Counted from the stretch's first letter, positions 1 through 7,267 are shown. The stretch is DNA of 8,961 nucleotides from DAITMV01 sp036834985 (GCA_036834985.1 DAITMV010000119.1:1-8961); one strand, 5' to 3'. Notes: a model not told the origin generated them from the letters alone. Numbers and translations are program-made.

Positions 1-1073
1 TCGTTACATAAATCCTTACCGGCAGCGGTTGGTGCGACGATCGGCGGCTCGGCTGTCTTCAAATATAAGCCTGGAGTCTCGATAATCGATCCAATTTTAA
101 CCAGTGCGGTGTGCTGTTCAATGCCCAACGCAGTAATCTGTGTCTGATGAGTGCTCGGTGCTGTAAAACACAATTCGTAATCGTCGCCCCCGCGCAAAAA
201 GAGCTGCCGCTGAATGTCAATCGGCAAGGCCAACAGCTCCGGGGGACGAGGAACGGCAGACTCATCGAGCAGTGCACCGACGCCGCTCGCAGACAGGATG
301 TGGCCTAAGTCTCCGGCCAGACCGTCGGACAGATCGATCGCGCTGTGAGCCAGCGTCAGCAAACGCTGGCCAATTTGCAGGCGGGCTTGAGGGCGATTCA
401 ACCGAGCTTGTAGGCCATGCGGATAGGGCAAGGGGAGCGACGGGGCTCGGGACGCCAAGGAGGTGTTTAACGGGGTGGGCTCTGACAGGTCATCCCAGAC
501 ACTGGGCAGCCCTCGCTGCGTCAACTCACAGGCCAGCGCATAGGCTGCGCCCCCCAGGCTGCCAGACACCCAGATGTCGTCACCAACCCGGGCACCGCTC
601 CGCTTGACTGCCTGCCCCGCAGGTGCCTCACCGAACACGGTCACCGTGATGATCACAGGACCAGCGCCTTGCACGCTCGTGGTATCACCACCGATCAGGG
701 GGCAGTCCGAGAGAGTACAGAGTGCCAAAAAGCCTTTGGAAAATCCCGCCAGCCATTCTTCCAGCGAGCCCCCCCAACGAGCCTTGTCCCATGTCCTAGG
801 CAGTGTAATGGCTAACAGGCAGGCCACAGGTGTGGCTGCGCAGGCAGCCAGATCCGATAAATTGACGGCGAGGCTTTTATGCCCCAGATCATAGGGGGCT
901 GCCCCGGTGAAAAAATGAGTGCCCTCTACCAGGGTGTCAACAGAGCTTAGCCAGTCATAACCGGCACGCTGGGAGATGACTGCGCAATCGTCGCCGATCC
1001 CTACAGGGATGCGGGCGGACACAGCCTGCCCGTTCCGCAGTCCAAAATAGCGATCAATGTACGAAAACTCCAA
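1..1073 (-). CDS. thiL: Thiamine-monophosphate kinase ThiL (3' end cut by window edge)
   Basis: ThiL phosphorylates thiamine monophosphate with ATP to give thiamine pyrophosphate, the last step of thiamine cofactor synthesis, in the cytoplasm. The minus-strand frame is open from 1073 to the left edge (357 codons, no stop seen). It shows the family signatures in order: GIGDDCA (about residues 25-31), DTLVEGTHF (46-54), an NLSDLAA block (71-77), IGGDTT (127-132), GDDIW (164-168), DLSDGL (247-252) and GGDDYEL (295-301). These Asp-rich motifs bind Mg2+ and nucleotide. The start is inferred to be TTG at 1073-1071, four bases after the nusB stop; no better ATG is in frame nearby and the Shine-Dalgarno sequence is weak. 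Residues of about 183-222 look longer and more Pro/Ser/Leu-rich than in common homologues. The frame reads ...AAGKDLCN at the edge, close to where the family normally ends. The nusB-thiL order is conserved in proteobacteria. Confidence 0.95.
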   Translation of the reverse strand, partial: MEFSYIDRYFGLRNGQAVSARIPVGIGDDCAVISQRAGYDWLSSVDTLVEGTHFFTGAAPYDLGHKSLAVNLSDLAACAATPVACLLAITLPRTWDKARWGGSLEEWLAGFSKGFLALCTLSDCPLIGGDTTSVQGAGPVIITVTVFGEAPAGQAVKRSGARVGDDIWVSGSLGGAAYALACELTQRGLPSVWDDLSEPTPLNTSLASRAPSLPLPYPHGLQARLNRPQARLQIGQRLLTLAHSAIDLSDGLAGDLGHILSASGVGALLDESAVPRPPELLALPIDIQRQLFLRGGDDYELCFTAPSTHQTQITALGIEQHTALVKIGSIIETPGLYLKTAEPPIVAPTAAGKDLCN

Positions 1074-1077
1074 GAAT

Positions 1078-1524
1078 TTACTTGCCCAATTCAACAGGGC
1101 GCAGCACCGCAGCGATTTTATCGAGCACGCCGTTGACGTATTTGAAGCCGTCAGTACCACCAAAGGTTTTAGCCAGTTCGACCGACTCGTTGATGACGAC
1201 CCGGTACGGGATCTCCGGATGATGTTCCAACTCGTAGGAGCCCAGCAGCAACACGGCCTGCTCGACCGGGCTCAGCTCGTTCCAGGGACGGTCCAGATGG
1301 GGAATCACTTGCGCGGAAATGACACCCGCATCGCGAATGCAGCCATGCAGCAGCGATTGGTAATGGACCAGATCGGCTTTGTCAAAACTAGGGGAATCAC
1401 GCATATGCGCATCAACCTGCCCCGCTTCAACGGGGTTTAGCAACCACTGATACAAACCCTGTATGGCCAGTTCACGGGCGCGGCGACGCGGATTGCGGGT
1501 GTGGGGACGGGGTCCATCACTCAT
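1078..1524 (-). CDS. nusB: Transcription antitermination factor NusB
   Basis: NusB is a small all-helical RNA-binding protein. With NusE (ribosomal protein S10) it binds boxA RNA in rRNA leaders and prevents premature termination. The 148-residue product has the basic N-terminus expected for RNA contact (RNPRRRARELAIQGLYQWLL, residues 10-29) and the conserved C-terminal half: NELSPVEQAVLLLGSYEL, then IPYRVVINESVELAKTFG and GFKYVNGVLDKIA. Length is typical of the family. The ATG at 1524-1522 overlaps the end of ribH by eight bases and is preceded by AAGAGG about six bases upstream, so translation is probably coupled. The ribH-nusB-thiL order matches the classical proteobacterial riboflavin/nusB cluster, which supports the assignment. 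Confidence 0.97.
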   Translation of the reverse strand: MSDGPRPHTRNPRRRARELAIQGLYQWLLNPVEAGQVDAHMRDSPSFDKADLVHYQSLLHGCIRDAGVISAQVIPHLDRPWNELSPVEQAVLLLGSYELEHHPEIPYRVVINESVELAKTFGGTDGFKYVNGVLDKIAAVLRPVELGK

Positions 1525-2020
1525 CAGATACCTCTTCGATCACCACAGGGAGATTGTCATCCATGGTCATCATGTAATTGGCCATTTCAACGGCGGCACG
1601 AGCGGCGTCCGCCCCTTTGTCCAGGGTGCGGATTTCAGCTTGTTCTTCGGTGTAGGTGGTCAGAATCGCGTTGGCGATCGGAATACCGTGATCCAGCGAC
1701 ACACGGGTGACACCGGCGGCACTTTCGTTGCAGACCAGCTCAAAGTGATAGGTATCGCCTTTGATAATGGCACCCAAGGCAATCAGGGCGTCAAATTCAC
1801 CCGACTCGGCCATGCGGGCCAGCGCGACCGGCACTTCAAGCGCACCCGGGACGGTGGCATGGAGAATATCCTCCTCCTGCACACCCAGGGCGAGTAACTC
1901 GTCTTGGCAGGAAGCCCATAGCGCACGGGTGATGTGTTCGTTAAAACGGGCCTGTACGATACCGATCCTCACACCGCTGCCATCCAGATTTAAAGGCACA
2001 CTGCCTGGGTTATTGCTCAC
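1517..2020 (-). CDS. ribH: 6,7-dimethyl-8-ribityllumazine synthase RibH
   Basis: RibH condenses 5-amino-6-ribitylamino-uracil with 3,4-dihydroxy-2-butanone 4-phosphate to form lumazine, the penultimate step of riboflavin synthesis. It works as a pentamer or as an icosahedral shell. The 167-residue protein has the substrate-binding RFNE (25-28), the VPGALEVP loop (57-64), and GAIIKGDTYHFE (83-94), where His92 is the expected catalytic histidine. It also carries the conserved GIPIANAILTT stretch. The start is GTG: the codon overlaps the ribBX stop as GTGA, and a clear GAGGAG lies five bases upstream, which fixes the start and implies translational coupling. It follows ribBX, which makes one of its two substrates. 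Riboflavin synthase (ribE/ribC) and ribD are not in this window. Confidence 0.97.
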   Translation of the reverse strand: MSNNPGSVPLNLDGSGVRIGIVQARFNEHITRALWASCQDELLALGVQEEDILHATVPGALEVPVALARMAESGEFDALIALGAIIKGDTYHFELVCNESAAGVTRVSLDHGIPIANAILTTYTEEQAEIRTLDKGADAARAAVEMANYMMTMDDNLPVVIEEVSDE

Positions 2021-3135
2021 TTTGACTCCTCATTGACATAACCGGCGACCTGCAGATCAAACCCTGTCATGCTTGGCATTTTGCGGGGTTTGGCCAGCAG
2101 GCGCATCTTCCCGACATTCAGATGTTTAAGAATTTGTGCACCCACACCATAGGTACGCAAATCGGTTTTGTGCACTTTGACCTGCGCCGCAACAGACTCT
2201 TTTGTATCGTGCAGGGCACTGAACTGATTAAAAATGCGTTCAGCTGAATCATTGCAGTTGAGCAGGACCAACACCCCCTGCTTGGCCTGCGCGATCGCAG
2301 CCAAGGCTGCGGGCACAGCGAACGAGTGGGTGGTTCGCTCAGTTTCAAGCAAATCAATCACTGATAAAGGCTCATGCACACGGACGAGGGTTTCCACATC
2401 TTGCAAAATGGGGCCTTTGATCAACGCCAGATGGGCAGACCCCGTCGGCGTATCTTTAAAAGCAATGGCCTTAAACACACCCGACTGCGTATTAAGCGTA
2501 CCTTCTTGCACGACCTCAACCAGTGTCTCGTGGGCGGCCCGGTAGTGAATCAGATCGGCGATCGTACCGATCTTCAAACCATGGGCCTGGGCAAATTCGA
2601 TCAAATCCGGAAGGCGCGCCATAGTGCCGTCGTCCTTCATGATTTCGCAGATCACAGAGGCAGGTGTCAAACCAGCCATGCTGGCCAGATCACAACCGGC
2701 TTCGGTATGACCCGCACGCATCAGCACACCGCCCGACACAGCCGTCAACGGAAATACGTGACCAGGCTGCACCAGATCGTCGGCCTTGGCATGTTTGGCC
2801 ACCGCCACGCGAATGGTGTGTGCACGGTCTGCGGCAGAAATACCAGTGGATACGCCTTCAGCCGCCTCAATGGATACAGTGAAGTTGGTACCATGCCCCG
2901 AGCCGTTTTTGGCGACCATCGGACGCAGGTTCAGTTGCTGGCAACGTTCCTGTGTCAGGGTCAGGCAAATCAGGCCACGGCCATATTTGGCCATGAAGTT
3001 GATGGCATCGGGGGTGACAAAATCAGCCGCCATGACGAGGTCACCCTCGTTTTCGCGGTCTTCTTCGTCGACCAGGATCACCATGCGGCCTGCGCGCAGT
3101 TCTTCGACGATTTCTAGGGTCGAGCTTATCGACAT
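2017..3135 (-). CDS. ribBX: RibBX: 3,4-dihydroxy-2-butanone 4-phosphate synthase with degenerate GTP cyclohydrolase II-like domain
   Basis: The N-terminal half (about residues 1-205) is a full RibB domain, which converts ribulose 5-phosphate to 3,4-dihydroxy-2-butanone 4-phosphate plus formate. It has the acidic DEEDRENEGD loop (23-32), GHGTNF (80-85), STGISAADRAHTI (96-108) and RAGHTEA (140-146), where the Glu-rich loop and His143 are the expected metal ligands. The C-terminal half (about 206-372) resembles RibA only in outline. It ends in a recognisable DLRTYGVGAQIL (325-336) and KMRLLA..RKMPSMTGF, but the zinc-binding Cys motif of GTP cyclohydrolase II is replaced by VHEPLS and TERTTHSF, and the QEGRNIGL segment is missing. 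This matches the known proteobacterial RibBX variant, so GTP cyclohydrolase activity is not expected. The ATG at 3135 is chosen over a TTG at 3147 by family start; upstream SD is weak (GGAT). The lnt stop is 29 bases upstream. Confidence 0.93.
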   Translation of the reverse strand: MSISSTLEIVEELRAGRMVILVDEEDRENEGDLVMAADFVTPDAINFMAKYGRGLICLTLTQERCQQLNLRPMVAKNGSGHGTNFTVSIEAAEGVSTGISAADRAHTIRVAVAKHAKADDLVQPGHVFPLTAVSGGVLMRAGHTEAGCDLASMAGLTPASVICEIMKDDGTMARLPDLIEFAQAHGLKIGTIADLIHYRAAHETLVEVVQEGTLNTQSGVFKAIAFKDTPTGSAHLALIKGPILQDVETLVRVHEPLSVIDLLETERTTHSFAVPAALAAIAQAKQGVLVLLNCNDSAERIFNQFSALHDTKESVAAQVKVHKTDLRTYGVGAQILKHLNVGKMRLLAKPRKMPSMTGFDLQVAGYVNEESK

Positions 3136-3164
3136 GACGCTATCCAAGCACTTTCAGTTCTGAA

Positions 3165-4730
3165 TCATAGCCCGCTATTGTATCCCGCCCGGCGCATAAA
3201 CCCCACAGCCAGTAACGCACTAATTGCGACGAAGGCCAGCCAAATCCATTCGCCGTGCCTTGCAAAGAAGGTCAATCCCGCCATCAGCGGCACTTGCACC
3301 GCACCGGTTTGCAACTGATTGGCGGGCAAACGCAACAGCCAATGCCCGGATGCATCAATCACACCGCTCACACCTGTATTGGTGGCACGAATCATGGGCT
3401 TTTGATGCTCCACCGCTCGGGAGCGGGACATCTGGGCGTGCTGGTCCATGGCCCAGGAGTCGCCAAACCACGCCAAATTACTGACATTAAACAAGGCGTT
3501 AGGCTCCGGGCTGGCCGTACTGACCAAGCCAGCAAACTCACGCGAAAACACATCCTCGTAGCATACGTTGGGCAGCAAATAAAAACCGCCCAGCTTAAAG
3601 CTGCTGGGAGCCCCCCGACCGCGGTCAAAATCACCCAGCGGCATGTTCATCATCGCCACAAACCAGCGAAACCCGGTGGGAATAAACTCGCCAAACGGTA
3701 CCAGGTGCCGTTTGTCATAACGAGTCACCGGAAATGCGGGGGCCTTGGCATCGGCTGGGTTCAGGGACGTCACGCTGTTGGTGTAATGCTCGTTTTCGTC
3801 AATCGCCACGCCCATCACCAGATGAATCCGGTTTTTGGTCGCCAGCGTTTGGAAGGCATCACGCCACTCCACAGGCGCTTCGCCCCACAACACCGGCAGT
3901 GCGGTTTCGGGCAACAGAAGCCAGCCGCCGGGAGGCAGTTTCTCGGCAGCCGTCTGCCCGACCTGCAAGGTCGTGATCACATTGTCGATAATGCGGTCAG
4001 GGTCAAACTTGATGGTCTGGGAGATATTGGGCTGCCCGATCGCGACTTGGACGGTGCCGACTGTGTGTGCCTGACTGGGCAACTGCCCCACCCACGCCGT
4101 GCCACCCGCCACAAGGAGCAACAGGCTGGCGACCTGTCCCGCACGACCCCGCGACGGTTGTAAAACCAGCAACCCCAGCCAACTCACGACCGTAATGAGC
4201 CACCAGGCGACCGCGGTTGCGCCCATCCAGGGCAACCAGACGGCCAGCGGAGAATCAACCACCCCATCACCCACAGACAGCCACGGAAACCCGGTGAATA
4301 CCCAGCCACGCGCCAACTCGCTGGCAGTCCAGACCGAGGCCCACAACGGGGCCAGCCATAAGCTGTAAGGTTCTTTTTTAAACAGTGTGTTAAGCAACAA
4401 GGCCGCGGCCATCGCTGCTAGGCAGGGATAAATCGCCATGTACAACGACAGAGCCAAGACGCCCCCAGCGGCCACAGGCCATGGCATGCCGCCAAACGAA
4501 TGCAGGCTGATAAACAGCCAATGCACCCCTGAGACAAACACACTGACGCCGAATACAAATCCGTCGCCTGCCGCCCGCTTGACAGACCCAGCCTGCATCG
4601 CCGCATGCAGCAGCACTACCATGCAGACCGGTGCGACCCACCACCACGCCAGGGGCGCAAAGCCCAGCGGCCAGGCAAGTCCAGCCACGACCAGCATCAG
4701 TCGGCGATAGTTCATAACGGGGATCGTCAC
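3165..4730 (-). CDS. lnt: Apolipoprotein N-acyltransferase Lnt
   Basis: Lnt is an inner-membrane enzyme that transfers a third acyl chain from phospholipid to the N-terminal cysteine of lipoproteins, the last maturation step before Lol export. The 521-residue protein begins with several hydrophobic, Trp-rich membrane segments (about residues 8-210). A periplasmic nitrilase-like domain (about 225-475) follows, and then a last membrane helix (about 494-511). The carbon-nitrogen hydrolase triad is visible: Glu275 in LLLPETALP, Lys340 in YDKRHLVPFGE and Cys390 in LPNVCYEDVF. Length is normal. The start is uncertain: GTG at 4730 shares one base with the corC stop, while an in-frame ATG at 4715-4713 gives a more family-like N-terminus (MNYRRLMLVV). 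Neither has a clear SD, so coupling to corC is likely. The corC-lnt pair is widely conserved. Confidence 0.95.
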   Translation of the reverse strand: MTIPVMNYRRLMLVVAGLAWPLGFAPLAWWWVAPVCMVVLLHAAMQAGSVKRAAGDGFVFGVSVFVSGVHWLFISLHSFGGMPWPVAAGGVLALSLYMAIYPCLAAMAAALLLNTLFKKEPYSLWLAPLWASVWTASELARGWVFTGFPWLSVGDGVVDSPLAVWLPWMGATAVAWWLITVVSWLGLLVLQPSRGRAGQVASLLLLVAGGTAWVGQLPSQAHTVGTVQVAIGQPNISQTIKFDPDRIIDNVITTLQVGQTAAEKLPPGGWLLLPETALPVLWGEAPVEWRDAFQTLATKNRIHLVMGVAIDENEHYTNSVTSLNPADAKAPAFPVTRYDKRHLVPFGEFIPTGFRWFVAMMNMPLGDFDRGRGAPSSFKLGGFYLLPNVCYEDVFSREFAGLVSTASPEPNALFNVSNLAWFGDSWAMDQHAQMSRSRAVEHQKPMIRATNTGVSGVIDASGHWLLRLPANQLQTGAVQVPLMAGLTFFARHGEWIWLAFVAISALLAVGFMRRAGYNSGL

Positions 4731-5644
4731 TAGGCGCCGGAGGAGGATTCGTCAGCCAGACTTTCGGCGTTGGACTCCATATCCACGCCCAACAGTCGCT
4801 CAACCTTGAGCACATGGACCTGGCGGGCGTCGGCCCTTACCACCTCAAACCGCATCGGTGAGAGCACAATCGTTTCACCACGTCGAGGCACCCGGCCCAG
4901 ATGGTCCGCCAACAAACCGCCGATGGTATCGGAGCTGTCATCGGAATAACGCGTGCCAAACACATCGTTGAACTGGGAGATTTCGGTCAGCGCACGCACG
5001 CGGTAGTGCTGATGATCCAAGGCCCCATTAATGGCGATGATATTGTCACTTTCTTCGTCGAAATCGTATTCATCTTCGATATCACCGACAATTTGCTCCA
5101 ACACATCTTCGATGGTGATCAATCCGGCGATACCGCCATATTCATCCACCACCATGGCGATATGATTGCGATTGATGCGGAAATCACGCAGCAAAACATT
5201 CAAGCGCTTGCTCTCGGGGATAAACACAGCCGGACGCAGGCTATCGCGCACATCAAACGACTCACCCCCGCAAAACTGCAGCAAATCTTTGGCCAGCAGG
5301 ATGCCGATGACGTTGTCGCGCGTGCCCTCGTACACCGGAAAGCGCGAATGCGTGGTCGAGATGGCAAACTGAACAATCGCCTCGATAGGCTCTTGGATAT
5401 CGATCATATCCATTTGCGAGCGGGGCACCATGATGTCGCGGGCGGCCTGCTCGGACACCTGCATTACCCCCTCAATCATGGACATGGCATCCGCATCGAG
5501 CAGATTGCGCTCGTGCGCTTGATGCAGAATTTCTAGGAGTTGCTCCCGGTCTTCTGGCTCGCGCAGAAGCATGGAGGATAATCGTTCAAGCAAGGAGCGT
5601 TGACGTTTATGGTGATGGGCCTGCGCAGCAAGCGGATCCGACAT
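4730..5644 (-). CDS. corC: CorC/HlyC-family CBS-domain protein (YbeX)
   Basis: This cytoplasmic protein carries a CBS-domain pair (about residues 72-195), with the family segment ARDIMVPRSQMDMI at its start and IAMVVDEYGGIAGLITIEDVLEQIVGDIEDEYD in the second CBS repeat. A CorC_HlyC transporter-associated domain (about 205-285) follows. It is a small stand-alone relative of Mg2+/Co2+ efflux proteins without a membrane domain. Roles in Mg2+/Co2+ homeostasis and, in E. coli, ribosome metabolism have been proposed. The N-terminus SLLERLSSMLLREPEDREQLLEIL is typical of betaproteobacterial members. The ATG at 5644 gives 304 residues; a TTG at 5674 would add ten. No SD precedes either, and a perfect hairpin (5651-5671) lies just upstream of the ATG. 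The stop overlaps the lnt start by one base. The usual upstream partners ybeZ and ybeY are missing. Confidence 0.92.
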   Translation of the reverse strand: MSDPLAAQAHHHKRQRSLLERLSSMLLREPEDREQLLEILHQAHERNLLDADAMSMIEGVMQVSEQAARDIMVPRSQMDMIDIQEPIEAIVQFAISTTHSRFPVYEGTRDNVIGILLAKDLLQFCGGESFDVRDSLRPAVFIPESKRLNVLLRDFRINRNHIAMVVDEYGGIAGLITIEDVLEQIVGDIEDEYDFDEESDNIIAINGALDHQHYRVRALTEISQFNDVFGTRYSDDSSDTIGGLLADHLGRVPRRGETIVLSPMRFEVVRADARQVHVLKVERLLGVDMESNAESLADESSSGA

Positions 5645-5650
5645 ACATAC

Positions 5651-5671
5651 GGGAAAGCTCGATGCTTTCCC
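5651..5671 (-). repeat. Perfect inverted repeat just upstream of the corC ATG
   Basis: An 8-bp perfect inverted repeat (GGGAAAGC / GCTTTCCC) with a 5-base loop ends six bases before the corC ATG. As minus-strand RNA it would form a stable hairpin in the place normally taken by the Shine-Dalgarno sequence, and no SD can be seen. It lacks a following U-run, so it does not look like an intrinsic terminator. If translation instead starts at the upstream TTG (5674), the hairpin lies inside the first codons. Confidence 0.7.
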
Positions 5672-5697
5672 CAAAGTTAAGACCCGTCAAGGATACC

Positions 5698-5738
5698 GCA
5701 AAATGCTTCAAAAGGTGACAAACCATAAAAGCATTTGC
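5698..5738 (-). repeat. Imperfect inverted repeat downstream of miaB
   Basis: GC(A)AAATGCTT at 5698-5708 pairs with AAGCATTTGC at 5729-5738, giving a stem of about 10 bp with one bulged base and a 20-base loop. It lies six bases after the miaB stop in the transcript direction. The arm ends in a short U-rich stretch, so it could act as a weak terminator, attenuator or 3'-end stabiliser between miaB and corC. The function is inferred only from position. Confidence 0.45.
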
Positions 5739-5744
5739 ACTAAC

Positions 5745-7079
5745 TTATTGAGTAATAACAACTTCCCCACGCAAAGAGTTGGGATTGGCCTCAGTGATGC
5801 GAACCTCAATCAACTGCCCGATCAACCGGGGGGCCCCCACAAAATTGACCACTCGGTTATTTTCGGTCCGGCCACACAGCTCGGTGGGATCCTTGCGGGC
5901 CGGGCCTTCGACCAGAATCCGCTGCACCGTACCCACCATCGAACGGCTGATGCCGGCCGCATGTTCCAGAATGGTGGACTGCAAACGCGCCAGACGCGCC
6001 TGCTTGACGTCCATCGGGGTGTCATCGGTCAGGTCAGCAGCAGGGGTTCCGGGCCGGGCGCTATACACAAATGAATAGGAGGTGTCATAACCCACATCGT
6101 TGATCAATTTCATGGTGGCTTCAAAATCAGCCTCGGTTTCACCGGGAAAACCCACGATAAAATCGGACGACATGGAGATACTAGGGCGAATTGCACGCAG
6201 CTTGCGGATAATCGACTTGTACTCCAGCGCCGTGTAACCCCGCTTCATGGCGGCCAAAATGCGGTCCGAGCCCGCTTGTACCGGCAAATGCAAGTGACTG
6301 ACCAGTTTGGGCAAACGGGCATAACACTCAATCAGCCGAGGTGTAAATTCTTTGGGATGCGAGGTGGTAAAACGGATACGCTCGATACCCGGAACCTCAC
6401 CGACGTACTCAAGCAACAGCGCAAAATCAGCGATATCATCCGAGTCGCCCATCTTGCCTCGGTAGGCGTTGACGTTCTGCCCCAATAAATTGACCTCACG
6501 CACGCCCTGGTCAGCCAGGTCTGCAATCTCGGTCAAGACATCTTCAAACGGGCGAGACACTTCTTCGCCCCGGGTATACGGCACCACACAAAAACTGCAG
6601 TATTTGCTGCAACCTTCCATGATGGACACAAACGCGGTGACCCCCTCGACGCGAGCCACAGGCAAGTGATCAAATTTTTCGATTTCTGGAAATGAAATAT
6701 CGACCTGCGACACACCCTTGGCCTTACGGGCAGCAATCAGGGCCGGCAGACGATGCAGGGTTTGGGGACCAAACACCACATCCACATACGGCGCACGTTT
6801 GACAATCGCGGCCCCCTCTTGGCTGGCGACACACCCGCCCACACCGATCACAACATGGGGGTTCAGCTTTTTGAGGTGTTTGACTCGCCCCAAATCAGAA
6901 AACACTTTTTCCTGGGCTTTTTCGCGGACCGAGCAGGTATTAAACAGGATGACGTCGGCGTCTTCCGGGTTATCGGTGCGCTCGAGCTGATGCGACTCAT
7001 GCAACACGTCAACCATTTTGTCAGAGTCATACTCGTTCATCTGACAACCGAATGTTTTGATAAAAATTTTGCCGGCCAC
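5745..7079 (-). CDS. miaB: tRNA-2-methylthio-N6-dimethylallyladenosine synthase MiaB
   Basis: MiaB is a radical-SAM methylthiotransferase that adds a methylthio group to i6A37 of tRNAs reading U-starting codons. The 444-residue protein has the N-terminal UPF0004 domain with its three auxiliary-cluster cysteines Cys12 (GCQMN), Cys49 (NTCSVREKAQEK) and Cys83 (GGCVAS). The radical-SAM motif CxxxCxxC follows at Cys157, Cys161 and Cys164 (EGCSKYCSFC). All six positions coincide with my recollection of E. coli MiaB numbering. A C-terminal TRAM domain (about 375-442) ends the protein. It starts at GTG (7079), with AGAGG six bases upstream. It is the first gene of the minus-strand run and diverges from coq7 across a 188-bp gap. 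It is somewhat shorter at the C-terminus than the E. coli protein. Confidence 0.97.
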   Translation of the reverse strand: MAGKIFIKTFGCQMNEYDSDKMVDVLHESHQLERTDNPEDADVILFNTCSVREKAQEKVFSDLGRVKHLKKLNPHVVIGVGGCVASQEGAAIVKRAPYVDVVFGPQTLHRLPALIAARKAKGVSQVDISFPEIEKFDHLPVARVEGVTAFVSIMEGCSKYCSFCVVPYTRGEEVSRPFEDVLTEIADLADQGVREVNLLGQNVNAYRGKMGDSDDIADFALLLEYVGEVPGIERIRFTTSHPKEFTPRLIECYARLPKLVSHLHLPVQAGSDRILAAMKRGYTALEYKSIIRKLRAIRPSISMSSDFIVGFPGETEADFEATMKLINDVGYDTSYSFVYSARPGTPAADLTDDTPMDVKQARLARLQSTILEHAAGISRSMVGTVQRILVEGPARKDPTELCGRTENNRVVNFVGAPRLIGQLIEVRITEANPNSLRGEVVITQ

Positions 7080-7267
7080 AATACGCCTCTACGATGTGAA
7101 AGCGCACCCGGAACAATGACATGCGTATGCAACAGGACAGCGAACGCACTACAAGACGCACTGCGCGGGGCACGCTTTGAATCGTTGCACGCAATGGGAC
7201 GCAAATTGTACACAAAGAGCGACTGGATTACACTTGCAGCTCTCTGACCGTAGTACCGGGAATCGCC
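7080..7267. promoter_or_regulatory. Divergent intergenic region between miaB and coq7
   Basis: This 188-bp gap must hold the promoters of both genes. On the plus strand a possible sigma-70-like pair is TTGCAC (7185-7190) and TACACA (7209-7214) with an 18-base spacer, about 50 bases before coq7. Both hexamers are only partial matches. No good pair was found for miaB, although its SD (AGAGG) is clear. A 7-base direct repeat ACGCACT occurs at 7144-7150 and 7156-7162, 12 bases apart (about one helical turn). Confidence 0.4.

Noticed and set aside
2374..3117. 247-codon plus-strand open frame
   Set aside because: It lies entirely antisense to ribBX, whose domains are unambiguous; the His/Gln-rich product has no recognisable motif.
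3136..3164. FMN riboswitch upstream of ribBX
   Set aside because: Only 29 bases separate lnt and ribBX, far too short for the conserved FMN aptamer, and no such element was recognised inside the lnt end.
3255..4163. 302-codon plus-strand open frame
   Set aside because: Fully antisense to lnt, with low-complexity basic composition and no family signature; a codon-bias shadow of a GC-rich gene.
4901..5536. 211-codon plus-strand open frame
   Set aside because: Antisense shadow of corC; it mirrors the CBS-domain codons and has no SD.
5651..5671. The corC-leader hairpin as an intrinsic terminator
   Set aside because: No U-run follows the stem on either strand, and it lies immediately before a coding start in an apparent operon.
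7144..7162. ACGCACT direct repeat as a defined operator
   Set aside because: Two 7-base copies 12 bases apart in a divergent promoter region are suggestive, but they are short and match no regulator site I know, so they are only mentioned in the intergenic entry.
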